Part shown: positions 8,738 through 18,900 of the stretch, piece after piece
Layout of the letters: every line of letters begins with the position of its first letter
How positions within the stretch are numbered: the first letter of the stretch is position 1
NCBI GenBank assembly: GCA_002840785.1
Contig: PHCH01000016.1
Coordinates: 1-51,270, forward strand
Reading direction: 5' to 3'
Origin: Betaproteobacteria bacterium HGW-Betaproteobacteria-4
GTDB lineage: Bacteria > Pseudomonadota > Gammaproteobacteria > Burkholderiales > Rhodocyclaceae
DNA: 51,270 bases
Notes under the pieces: model-generated
Told to the model about the DNA's origin: nothing
The model's input: the letters and a program-made list of their open reading frames with translations, nothing else
The model's database searches: none
Translations under genes and position numbers: made by a program

Positions 8738-9685
8738 ATTTGTTTGACCGCGGCGAGGCGCAGGCCGAGCCGCAGGAATTCTTCCCAGATGTTGCCGTGA
8801 CCGATGCCCTTGGCCAGTCGGTCGATTTTTCCGGCATGTTGCAGCGCTGCTTCGAGTGCTACGGTCGACAGGCGTTGCAGGGCCTTTTTCACCGGGTTGG
8901 CGCGCGGCCCCCAGACTTTCGCATCCTTGAGCAGCATGTCCACCGGCTTGCCGGCATCCATGCCGGCCCGAATGATGGTCAAGGCCGTCCAGCGTCCGGG
9001 CCAGGCGGGCGACGTCGCCCGAGAGTAGCGCCTCGCGCAGGCCGTCGATGTCGTAGCGGGCGACATTGAGCACGGCATCGCGAATCTGCGCCATGCTGAG
9101 CTGGCCGGCCGGGTAGAGCAGGCCGAGTTTCTGGATTTCCTGATGGGCGGCGAGCAGGTTGCCTTCGACCCGCTCGGCGATGAACTTGAGGCTTTCGAGG
9201 TCGGCGCTCTGCTGCTGACGGCGCAGGCGGCCGGCAATCCAGCCGGGCAGTTCGGCCAGCGGCGGGGCCATGAGCTTGATCGCCACGCCGGCATTGACCA
9301 GAGCAGTGAACCAGACGGCCTTTTCCTCGCGCCAGTCGAGCTCGGGCAGGGTGATGAGCAGCAGATTGTCCATCGACAGGTTCTGGCACCACTGCTGCAG
9401 CGCCGCGCTGCCTTCCTTGCCGACCTTGCCGGTTGGAATGCGCAGGTCGATCATCTTTTTATCGCCGAACAGCGACATGTTGCCGCCGGCGGCAAGCAAT
9501 GTTCCCCAGTCGAACTGCGGCAGCACGGTCAGCACTTCGCGTTCGCTGTAGCCCTGCTGGCGCGACTTGGCTCGGATGGCGTCGGCGGCTTCGATGACGA
9601 GCAACGGGTCGTCGCCGTACAGGACATAAAGCGGCCGCAACTCGCGTTCGAGGTGGCCCGCCAGTTGTTCGCCCTTGAGCAGCAT
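8734..9685 (-). pseudogene. holA: DNA polymerase III delta subunit HolA, frameshifted by internal loss
   Basis: HolA is the clamp-loader wrench that opens the beta clamp. Frame one (from ATG 9685) reads MLLKGEQLAGHLERELRPLY, LYGDDPLLVIEAADAIR and on to GDVARLARTLDGL. The expected C-terminal domain (RAGMDAGKPVDMLLKDAKVWG ... RLGLRLAAVKQI) appears in a different frame, ending at 8734. The switch lies around 8972-8990. The span is 952 nt (not divisible by three) against a usual 335-345 codons, so about 20-25 codons between domains II and III are missing. Its start overlaps the lptE stop (TAATG), as in the conserved leuS-lptE-holA order. Because holA is essential in E. coli, a sequencing or assembly error is a serious possibility. 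Confidence 0.85.
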
Positions 9686-10212
9686 TACTCGCTGTCTTCA
9701 GCTGCGTCGGGGTTTTTCGGCTTGATGATGCTCAGTCGGCGCATGATCTGGTTGACCAGATCATTGGTCATGTCGCGCCAGAGCAGGCCTTCTTCAAGAT
9801 CCTTGGCGAGAATGTTCGAGTCGTCGAAGGAAATGTCGCGGGTCAGCGCCACCTCGTTGGGCGGAACCAGCACCTGCCCCTTCTGGTTGACGACCCGGAA
9901 GGTGTAGGTCAGCTGCAGCCGGTATTCGCGCACACGACCCTGGGCATTGACGCTGAGGATGGTCTTCAGCCGGTTGTCACCCAGTTGCTGGAAGATGGCA
10001 TCGGCCGCCTTGGCGTCCTCGACGATCTGCGTGCTGCCGCTGGCGGTGATGTAGCGCCGCAGCCAGATGTTGACGTCAGCCGTGTCCGGCAAGGCGATGT
10101 ACATCGTCTTGTAAGGCAGGTTGCCGCTGCCGACGCCGCGCAGATGGAAGCCGCAGCCAGTGATGGCGACGGCGAGGACCAGAGCGAACAGCAGGCGGAG
10201 CGGCGAGCGCAT
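9685..10212 (-). CDS. lptE: LPS-assembly lipoprotein LptE
   Basis: Outer-membrane lipoprotein that plugs the LptD barrel and helps insert lipopolysaccharide. The 175-residue product has a lipoprotein signal peptide ending in AITGC (lipidated Cys20), directly followed by GFHLRG, the typical LptE mature start. The rest is a small alpha/beta domain (SGSTQIVEDAKAADAIFQ, YTFRVVNQKGQVLVPPNEV, ISFDDSNILAK). It sits between leuS and holA, the conserved position of this gene in proteobacteria. It starts 11 bp after the leuS stop and its own stop overlaps the holA ATG. Confidence 0.93.
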   Translation of the reverse strand: MRSPLRLLFALVLAVAITGCGFHLRGVGSGNLPYKTMYIALPDTADVNIWLRRYITASGSTQIVEDAKAADAIFQQLGDNRLKTILSVNAQGRVREYRLQLTYTFRVVNQKGQVLVPPNEVALTRDISFDDSNILAKDLEEGLLWRDMTNDLVNQIMRRLSIIKPKNPDAAEDSE

Positions 10213-10223
10213 GGCGGCTTTCC

Positions 10224-12998
<2,775 letters not shown>

Positions 12999-13001
12999 TC
13001 A

Positions 13002-13088
13002 GTGACCGGGTGCGGCCGATGCGGAGCCTGCACGCTCCGCATCGGCTGTTACTGCTTTATTGTCGCCCGGTCACGCTGCTTTTTTTTG
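13002..13088 (-). terminator. Two-level hairpin terminator at the end of the 13.1-kb gene
   Basis: A 13-bp perfect inner stem (13015-13027 with 13034-13046, loop CTGCAC) is nested in a 9-bp perfect outer stem (GTGACCGGG at 13002 with CCCGGTCAC at 13066). The outer stem includes the TGA stop of the minus-strand gene ending at 13071. The U-tract expected for a simple minus-strand terminator is on the opposite side (T8 after 13080 on the plus strand), so it may also stop plus-strand transcription. It could extrude as a cruciform. Confidence 0.6.
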
Positions 13089-13421
13089 CTGGTAGATGCC
13101 TTCCCAGGTGTTCTGCCAGTAGCGGTAGGCGTTCTGGGTGGCGGCCAGCGAGAGCAGGGACATCCGGGACTGGTGGCGCCACATCCAGGAGAGCTGCGGG
13201 GCGGGGGCCAGGCTGTAGGACTGGACGTTGCCGACTTCGTCTTCGACGATGACCAGGAAACGGTCGATGGCCAGGCCCCAGTAGGCGGAGCCTTCGGTTT
13301 GGCCGGTGAGATACTCGGCTTCGCTGACGGCGCGGCGCCACAGCTTGAGCGCGAGCTCGTCGCTGATGCCGGCCTTGCGGGCGATCCAGGGCAGGATCTT
13401 CGGTGCATTCATGTTGTTCAT
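13071..13421 (-). CDS. Conserved hypothetical protein
   Basis: 116-residue soluble protein starting MNNMNAPKILPWIARKAGISDELALKLWRRA. I do not recognise a characterised family. Visible features are a helical N-terminal half (LALKLWRRAVSEAEYL), a central stretch with charged strands (DRFLVIVEDE), and a tryptophan-rich C-terminal half (LSWMWRHQSRMSLL, YRYWQNTWEGIYQQKK) that looks amphipathic and could be helical. The start at 13421 has an excellent ribosome-binding site (AAAGGAGAATCAGC); the longer reading frame to 13502 is AT-rich non-coding. It is divergent from uvrD over an AT-rich 219-bp spacer. Expression is probably high given the ribosome-binding site and dedicated terminator; this is inference. 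Confidence 0.75.
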   Translation of the reverse strand: MNNMNAPKILPWIARKAGISDELALKLWRRAVSEAEYLTGQTEGSAYWGLAIDRFLVIVEDEVGNVQSYSLAPAPQLSWMWRHQSRMSLLSLAATQNAYRYWQNTWEGIYQQKKAA

Positions 13422-13589
13422 GCTGATTCTCCTTTTACTACGTGTAGCGGTAGCTACTGCTGTTAAGACTGCCTTGTGGGCTAATAGTTTTGTGCACTGC
13501 AATATATTTTAGGCCAGTATACGTGTGCACTCGGTTCGTGACTGTGAAAAAATGCACGCGATTGTAGTTTTCGTTGTACAAATGCAACT

Positions 13590-13623
13590 AATTGGTAAGA
13601 CCAATTTACCGGGTTTGGCCCGG
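13590..13623. promoter_or_regulatory. Two tandem inverted repeats in the uvrD upstream region
   Basis: AATTGGT-AAG-ACCAATT (13590-13606, 7-bp arms) is followed directly by CCGGG-TTTGG-CCCGG (13609-13623, 5-bp arms), ending 17 bp before the uvrD ATG. They could be an operator or a hairpin in the uvrD leader. The rest of the 13422-13640 spacer is AT-rich; no consensus promoter is certain. Confidence 0.4.
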
Positions 13624-13640
13624 ACTATTTTAGAGACTTC

Positions 13641-15785
13641 ATGTCCGATCTCCTCGCAAATCTGAATTCGCCGCAACTTCAAGCGGTTACCTTGCCACCT
13701 GTGCACGCCCTGATCCTGGCTGGGGCGGGAAGTGGTAAGACCCGGGTGCTGACCACCCGCATTGCCTGGCTCATGTCGACCGGCCAGGTCGGGCCGCACG
13801 GCGTGCTGGCGGTGACCTTCACCAACAAGGCGGCCAAGGAGATGACGGCGCGGCTATCGTCGCTCGTGCCGATCAACACGCGCGGCATGTGGATCGGCAC
13901 CTTCCACGGCCTGTGCAACCGCCTGCTGCGGGCGCATTACCGCGAAGCCGGGCTGCCGCAGACCTTCCAGATCCTCGATTCGGCCGACCAGTTGGCGATG
14001 GTCAAGCGGCTGCTCAAGAACCTCAATGTCGACGACGAGAAGTATCCGCCACGCGAGTTGTGCCACTTCATCAACGCCCATAAAGAGCAGGGTCTGCGGG
14101 CGGCACAGGCCGAGGTTTACGACAATTACACGCAAAAACGCGTCGAGTTGTACGCCGAATACGAGAACCAGTGCAACCGCGAAGGCGTCGTCGACTTCGC
14201 CGAACTGCTCTTGCGCTGCTATGAATTGCTGCAGCGCAACGAACCTTTGCGCAAGCACTATCAGGATCGCTTCCGCTACATCCTGGTCGATGAGGTGCAG
14301 GACACCAACAAGCTGCAATACGCCTGGCTGAAACTGCTCGCCGGCGGTGGTGCCGTGGTTTTTGCCGTTGGCGACGACGATCAGAGCATCTACGCCTTCC
14401 GTGGCGCCGAAGTCGGCAACATGCGCGAATTCGAGCGCGATTACGCCGGCGACAATGTGATCCGCCTTGAACAGAACTACCGTTCGCACGGCAATATCCT
14501 GACGGCGGCCAACGCCATCATCAAGAACAACCGCGAGCGGCTGGGCAAGAATTTGTGGACGGATGCCGGCGAAGGCGAGCTGATCCGGGCCTTCGAGGCG
14601 TATTCCGATCTCGACGAGGCGCGTTTCGTCGTCGAGGAAATTCGCGAACTGGTCCGCGATGGTATTTCGCCGACGCAGATCGCCCTGCTTTACCGCTCCA
14701 ACGCCCAGTCGCGCGTGCTCGAAAACGAGCTGTTCACCAAAAACGTGCCGTACAAGGTCTATGGCGGCCTGCGCTTCTTCGAGCGGCAGGAAATCAAGCA
14801 CGCCCTGGCCTATCTGCGCCTGCTCGGCAATCCGGACGACGACACGGCTTTCCTGCGCGTCGTCAATTTCCCGACCCGCGGCATCGGCGCCCGTTCGCTC
14901 GAAAACCTCCAGGCAACGGCGCATCAGACCAATTCCAGCCTGTACAACGCGGCAGCCTCGCTGACTGGCAAATCCGGGCAGACGGTCGGTGCCTTCATCC
15001 GCCTGATCGAGCAACTGCGCGTCGAGACCGAAGGCTTGCCGCTGCCGGAAATGGTCGAGCACATCATCGAGAAATCCGGTCTGGCCCAGCATTACCGGAC
15101 CGACAAGGAAGGCCAGGACCGGCTGGAGAACCTGGACGAACTGATCAACGCCGCCGCCACTTTCATCGACGATGAAGGCGCCATCGGCGAAGGCGGCGCG
15201 CTGGTTTCCTTCCTGACTCTGGCCTCGCTGGAAGCCGGCGAGCATCAGGCGGGCGAGGGGCAGGAGGCGGTGCAACTGATGTCGGTGCACGCGGCCAAGG
15301 GCCTGGAGTTCGATGTGGTTTTCATCACCGGCCTGGAGCAGGGGCTGTTTCCGCACGAAAACTTGATCAATGCCGGCAAGGACGGGCTGGAGGAGGAGCG
15401 TCGGCTGATGTATGTGGCGGTCACCCGCGCCCGTCAGCGCCTTTACGTTTCGTGTGCGCAGACCCGCATGCTGCATGGCCAGACGCGCTATTGCGTGCCG
15501 TCGAGTTTCCTCGATGAAATCCCCGGGCAACTGCTGCTCAAGCTCAACAAGAAGGCGGCGCCGGCGGCGGCCTTCCCGGCTTTCGGCTCGTTCGGCGGCG
15601 GCTATGCCGAGCCGGTGGCAGCCGGCGGCCTGCGCATCGGGCAGACCGTCGAGCACGCCAAGTTCGGCATCGGCGTCATCGTGTCGACCGAAGGGCGGGG
15701 CGCCGATGCGCGCGTCCAGATCAATTTCGGCGGCAGCGGCATGAAGTGGCTGGCGCTCGAATACGCCAAACTGACGCCGGTTTGA
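13641..15785 (+). CDS. uvrD: UvrD/Rep-type superfamily 1 DNA helicase
   Basis: 3'-5' DNA helicase of nucleotide excision and mismatch repair. The 714-residue protein shows all SF1A motifs: Walker A AGAGSGKT (K33), VTFTNKAAKEM (Ia), motif II VDEVQDTN (usually DEFQDTN, here V in place of F), GDDDQSIYAFRGA (III), LEQNYRSH (IV), SVHAAKGLEFDVVFI (V) and VAVTRARQRLYV (VI). The C-terminal module GGLRIGQTVEHAKFGIGVIV ... WLALEYAKLTPV matches the Tudor-like UvrD tail that contacts RNA polymerase and UvrB. The start ATG lies after the paired hairpins. No obvious -35/-10 pair is clear. Confidence 0.94.
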   Translation: MSDLLANLNSPQLQAVTLPPVHALILAGAGSGKTRVLTTRIAWLMSTGQVGPHGVLAVTFTNKAAKEMTARLSSLVPINTRGMWIGTFHGLCNRLLRAHYREAGLPQTFQILDSADQLAMVKRLLKNLNVDDEKYPPRELCHFINAHKEQGLRAAQAEVYDNYTQKRVELYAEYENQCNREGVVDFAELLLRCYELLQRNEPLRKHYQDRFRYILVDEVQDTNKLQYAWLKLLAGGGAVVFAVGDDDQSIYAFRGAEVGNMREFERDYAGDNVIRLEQNYRSHGNILTAANAIIKNNRERLGKNLWTDAGEGELIRAFEAYSDLDEARFVVEEIRELVRDGISPTQIALLYRSNAQSRVLENELFTKNVPYKVYGGLRFFERQEIKHALAYLRLLGNPDDDTAFLRVVNFPTRGIGARSLENLQATAHQTNSSLYNAAASLTGKSGQTVGAFIRLIEQLRVETEGLPLPEMVEHIIEKSGLAQHYRTDKEGQDRLENLDELINAAATFIDDEGAIGEGGALVSFLTLASLEAGEHQAGEGQEAVQLMSVHAAKGLEFDVVFITGLEQGLFPHENLINAGKDGLEEERRLMYVAVTRARQRLYVSCAQTRMLHGQTRYCVPSSFLDEIPGQLLLKLNKKAAPAAAFPAFGSFGGGYAEPVAAGGLRIGQTVEHAKFGIGVIVSTEGRGADARVQINFGGSGMKWLALEYAKLTPV

Positions 15786-15790
15786 GCATT

Positions 15791-15844
15791 TCCGGCGATT
15801 GCTACGGTCAACCGGGAAAAATGACCAAAATTCAAATCGCCGGA
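15791..15844 (-). repeat. Dispersed repeat, copy E, with 10-bp flanking inverted repeats
   Basis: On the minus strand GATTTGAATTTTGG, then CATTTTTCC, then the perfect core CGGTTGACCGTAGCAA. This copy is enclosed by a perfect 10-bp inverted repeat, TCCGGCGATT (15791-15800) and AATCGCCGGA (15835-15844). It lies 5 bp after the uvrD stop and before the qor gene. Confidence 0.95.
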
Positions 15845-15917
15845 CGGTAGATCACCGGCCGGCACGGTGATAACCTCGTTGTCTCGCAAAAATAAGCAGA
15901 CAACGAGGAGATTCCCG

Positions 15918-16892
15918 ATGCCCCATGCCATTCGACTTCATCAAAACGGCGGCCCGGAAGTGCTGTCCTGGGAAGCCGTCGATGTGCCGGCACCCGCCGC
16001 CGGTGAGGCGACGGTTCGCCACCACGCAGTCGGCCTCAATTTCATCGACGTCTATCATCGCACCGGCCTCTATCCGGTCACCCTGCCCTCCGGCATCGGC
16101 ATGGAAGGCGCCGGGGTGGTCGAGGCGGTTGGCGAGGGCGTCGGCGAACTTAGGGTCGGCGACCGCGTCGCCTATGCCGGCGGGCCGCTTGGCGCCTACG
16201 CCGAAGTCCGCAATATTCCGGCCCATCGCCTGCTCAAACTGCCCGACGCCATCCCGTTCGAAACCGGCGCGGCGATGATGCTGCAAGGCCTGACGGCGGC
16301 CTACCTGCTGCGCAAGACTTTCCGCGTGCAGCCGGGCGATGCCGTGCTGATCCAGGCCGCAGCCGGCGGCGTCGGGTTGATCGCCTGCCAGTGGGCGCGG
16401 GCCCTTGGCGCAACGGTGATCGGCACCGTCGGTTCGCCGGCCAAGGCCGAACTGGCCAAGGCGCACGGCTGCCATCACGTGATCAACTACAGCACCGAGA
16501 ATTTCGCCCAGCGCGTCCGTGAAATCACCAATGGCGAAGGTGTCGCAGTGGTTTATGACGGCGTTGGCAAGGACACTTTCGCCGGCTCGCTCGACAGCCT
16601 GCGGACCCGGGGCATGATGGTTTCCTTCGGCAATGCGTCCGGCCCGGTGGCGCCGCTCGACCTCATCGCGCTGTCGCAAAAGGGTTCGCTGTTCGTCACC
16701 CGGCCAACCCTGCTGCATTACACCACCAAGCGCGACGAGCTCGTCGCCCTGGGCAGCGAACTGTTCGATGTCGTCGTTTCCGGGCAGGTGAAAATCGAGG
16801 TCAATCAGACCTACGCCCTGAAGGACGCCGGGCAAGCGCATCGTGACCTCGAAGCACGCAAGACGACGGGTTCCACCATCCTGCTGCCATGA
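15918..16892 (+). CDS. qor: Quinone oxidoreductase, zinc-independent MDR family (QOR-like)
   Basis: NADPH:quinone reductase of the medium-chain dehydrogenase/reductase superfamily lacking structural zinc. The 324-residue protein from MPHAIRLHQNGGPEVLSWE has the GroES-like domain (1-120) with NFIDVYHRTGLYP, and the Rossmann domain with the AAAGGVGLIACQWARALGA nucleotide-binding loop and YDGVGKDTF. The ATG at 15918 has a GAGGAG ribosome-binding site. It is first gene of an operon: its stop overlaps the next ATG (ATGA), and the third gene overlaps in the same way. Physiological substrate unknown. Confidence 0.92.
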   Translation: MPHAIRLHQNGGPEVLSWEAVDVPAPAAGEATVRHHAVGLNFIDVYHRTGLYPVTLPSGIGMEGAGVVEAVGEGVGELRVGDRVAYAGGPLGAYAEVRNIPAHRLLKLPDAIPFETGAAMMLQGLTAAYLLRKTFRVQPGDAVLIQAAAGGVGLIACQWARALGATVIGTVGSPAKAELAKAHGCHHVINYSTENFAQRVREITNGEGVAVVYDGVGKDTFAGSLDSLRTRGMMVSFGNASGPVAPLDLIALSQKGSLFVTRPTLLHYTTKRDELVALGSELFDVVVSGQVKIEVNQTYALKDAGQAHRDLEARKTTGSTILLP

Positions 16893-18214
16893 TGGCCAAA
16901 CTGAAAGCCGGACTGCTCTCGCTGCGCGACCTGTTCGCCACCGCCTGGTGGATCGTCCTGCTCGCCGGGATCGGCTTTGTCATCGCCTACCAGTTCGTCG
17001 AGCCGGCGCCGCCGAAGAAGATCGTCATCAGCACGGGCAGCGAAAGCGGCGCTTACTACCAGTTCGCCCAGCGCTACGCGAGCATCCTGGCCAAGAACGG
17101 CATCACGCTCGAAGTCCGTTCGTCGGCCGGTTCGCTGGAAAACCTTGAACGCCTGAAAAACGACGAGGTGCAGGTCGGCTTTGTCCAGGGCGGGGTCGTG
17201 CCGGCCAAGGAAGACCCGGATGCCGAGGACGATTCGGGCCTGCTCTCGCTAGGCAGCGTCTTCTACGAACCGGTCTGGGTTTTCTACCGTGGCGACAAGG
17301 ATCTGACCCGCCTGACCGAGTTGCAAGGCAAGCGCATCGCCATCGGCCAGGAGGGTTCGGGCGTGCGCCAGCTGGCGCAGCAACTGCTCGACGCCAACGA
17401 TATTCCGGCCGGCCCCAATCTCGTTCCGCTGGCCGGCCTCCTGGCTGCCGAAGAGCTGCAGCAGGGACGTATCGACGCCGCCTTCATCATCGCCGCCGAA
17501 AGCGCCCCGGTCGTCCAGGTGCTGATCCGTTCGCCCGGCGTCAAGCTCATGAGCTTCGCCCAGGATCGCGCCTACCAGCGCCGTTTTCCCTTCCTGACCA
17601 AGCTCACCTTCCCGCGCGGCGTCGCCGATCTGGTCCGCGACTTTCCGCCCGACGACATCAAGGTGCTCGCCCCGACGGCCAACCTGATCATCCGCGACGA
17701 CCTCCATCCGGCCCTGCAGACGCTGCTCCTGCGCACGGCCAGCGAGGTTCATGGCAAGTCCGGATTCTTCCAGGATGCCGGCGAATTCCCGGCCTACATG
17801 GACCAGATGCTGCCGCTGTCGCCCGATGCGGCGCGCTATTTCAAGTCCGGGCCGCCCTTCCTGCAGCGTTACCTGCCGTTCTGGCTGGCCGTTCTGGTCG
17901 ACCGGCTGATCGTCCTGCTGGTGCCCGTCTTTGCGCTGCTCATCCCGCTGCTCCGGGTGGCGCCGGCGATCTACACCTGGCGCGTGCGCTCCAAGGTTTT
18001 CCGCATCTACGGCGAACTCCGCTTCCTTGAAGACGACCTGAAAAACCATTTCGATCCGGCCAAACAGGCCGACTACCGCAGCCGGCTCGACGCGCTTGAA
18101 GACGAAGCCAGCGCCCTGCACATTCCGCTCGGCTTCACCGATCTGGTCTATACCCTGCGCGAACACGTCAATCTGGTTCGCCACATTCTCGATAAAAAGG
18201 AAGCCTCGGCATGA
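16889..18214 (+). CDS. Membrane-anchored TAXI-family solute-binding receptor
   Basis: Protein of the TAXI (TRAP-associated extracytoplasmic immunogenic) receptor family. The 441-residue protein has an N-terminal membrane anchor (about 19-36). A periplasmic TAXI domain follows (about 43-310), with ISTGSESGAYYQFAQRYA at its start and RIAIGQEGSGVRQLAQQLL and GRIDAAFIIAAESAP later. A second hydrophobic segment (about 333-358, WLAVLVDRLIVLLVPVFALL) precedes a 75-residue charged cytoplasmic tail. Classical TAXI receptors end after the domain and pair with a TRAP permease; no permease is adjacent. The two-helix topology suggests sensing or scaffolding across the membrane rather than free solute capture (inference). 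It overlaps both neighbours by 4 bp. Confidence 0.85.
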   Translation: MMAKLKAGLLSLRDLFATAWWIVLLAGIGFVIAYQFVEPAPPKKIVISTGSESGAYYQFAQRYASILAKNGITLEVRSSAGSLENLERLKNDEVQVGFVQGGVVPAKEDPDAEDDSGLLSLGSVFYEPVWVFYRGDKDLTRLTELQGKRIAIGQEGSGVRQLAQQLLDANDIPAGPNLVPLAGLLAAEELQQGRIDAAFIIAAESAPVVQVLIRSPGVKLMSFAQDRAYQRRFPFLTKLTFPRGVADLVRDFPPDDIKVLAPTANLIIRDDLHPALQTLLLRTASEVHGKSGFFQDAGEFPAYMDQMLPLSPDAARYFKSGPPFLQRYLPFWLAVLVDRLIVLLVPVFALLIPLLRVAPAIYTWRVRSKVFRIYGELRFLEDDLKNHFDPAKQADYRSRLDALEDEASALHIPLGFTDLVYTLREHVNLVRHILDKKEASA

Positions 18215-18837
18215 AAGCGTTTCTCGTCGCCAATCCCAAGGGCGGTTCCGGCAAAAGCACGCTGGCCACCAACCTGGCCGGCTATTTCGCCAGCCGGGGG
18301 GCGGAGGTCATGCTCGGCGACATCGACCGCCAGCAATCGTCGCGCGAATGGCTCGGCATCCGCCCCTTTGCCCTGCCCACCATCGACACCTGGGCGGTCG
18401 GCGAGGACAAGATTTCGCGGCCGCCCAAGGGCACCACGCACGTCGTCCTCGACACCCCGGCCGGCCTGCACGGCAAGATGCTCGAGCGCGTTCTCAAGCT
18501 GTCGACGCGGGTCATCGTGCCGGTCCAGCCGTCAATGTTCGACATGCTGGCGACGCGCCATTTCCTGACCGAACTGCTCTCCGAAAAGGCCGTCCGCAAG
18601 GGCAAGGCCGACGTCGCCGTGATCGGCATGCGGGTCGATGCGCGAACCCGCGCCGCCGGCGAACTGGAGCGCTTCTTCGCCACCTTCGAGCTGCCCGTGC
18701 TGGCCTATCTGCGCGATACGCAGACCTATGTCCAGGCGACCGCCGCCGGCATGACCATCTTCGACCTGCCGCCGTCGCGTGCCGAACGCGACATCGAGCA
18801 ATGGCAGGCGATCATCGACTGGGTCGAGGCCAATTAG
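18211..18837 (+). CDS. ParA/MinD-like P-loop ATPase
   Basis: 208-residue ParA-superfamily ATPase with the deviant Walker A KGGSGKST (signature K10, catalytic K15), the Walker A' LGDIDRQQSS, and a switch II VVLDTPAGL. There is no N-terminal helix-turn-helix and no adjacent ParB, so it is an orphan ParA, of the short type that positions complexes on membrane or nucleoid. It is translationally coupled (4-bp overlap) to the TAXI-receptor gene. It might locate or gate that membrane protein, but this is inference from context. Repeat copy F follows directly. Confidence 0.88.
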   Translation: MKAFLVANPKGGSGKSTLATNLAGYFASRGAEVMLGDIDRQQSSREWLGIRPFALPTIDTWAVGEDKISRPPKGTTHVVLDTPAGLHGKMLERVLKLSTRVIVPVQPSMFDMLATRHFLTELLSEKAVRKGKADVAVIGMRVDARTRAAGELERFFATFELPVLAYLRDTQTYVQATAAGMTIFDLPPSRAERDIEQWQAIIDWVEAN

Positions 18838-18844
18838 CCTTTCC

Positions 18845-18900
18845 TGCGGTCAACCCGGCTTGCTACGGTCAACCGTAAAAAAAGCCCAAAAGCGAAATCA
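18845..18900 (-). repeat. Dispersed repeat, copy F, with duplicated core
   Basis: On the minus strand TGATTTCGCTTTTGGGC, a T-run and the perfect core CGGTTGACCGTAGCAA (18859-18900). A second partial core, GCGGTCAACCCGG on the plus strand (18846-18858), lies alongside it. The TGA at its edge is the stop codon of the histidine kinase gene. It lies between convergent genes. Confidence 0.92.
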
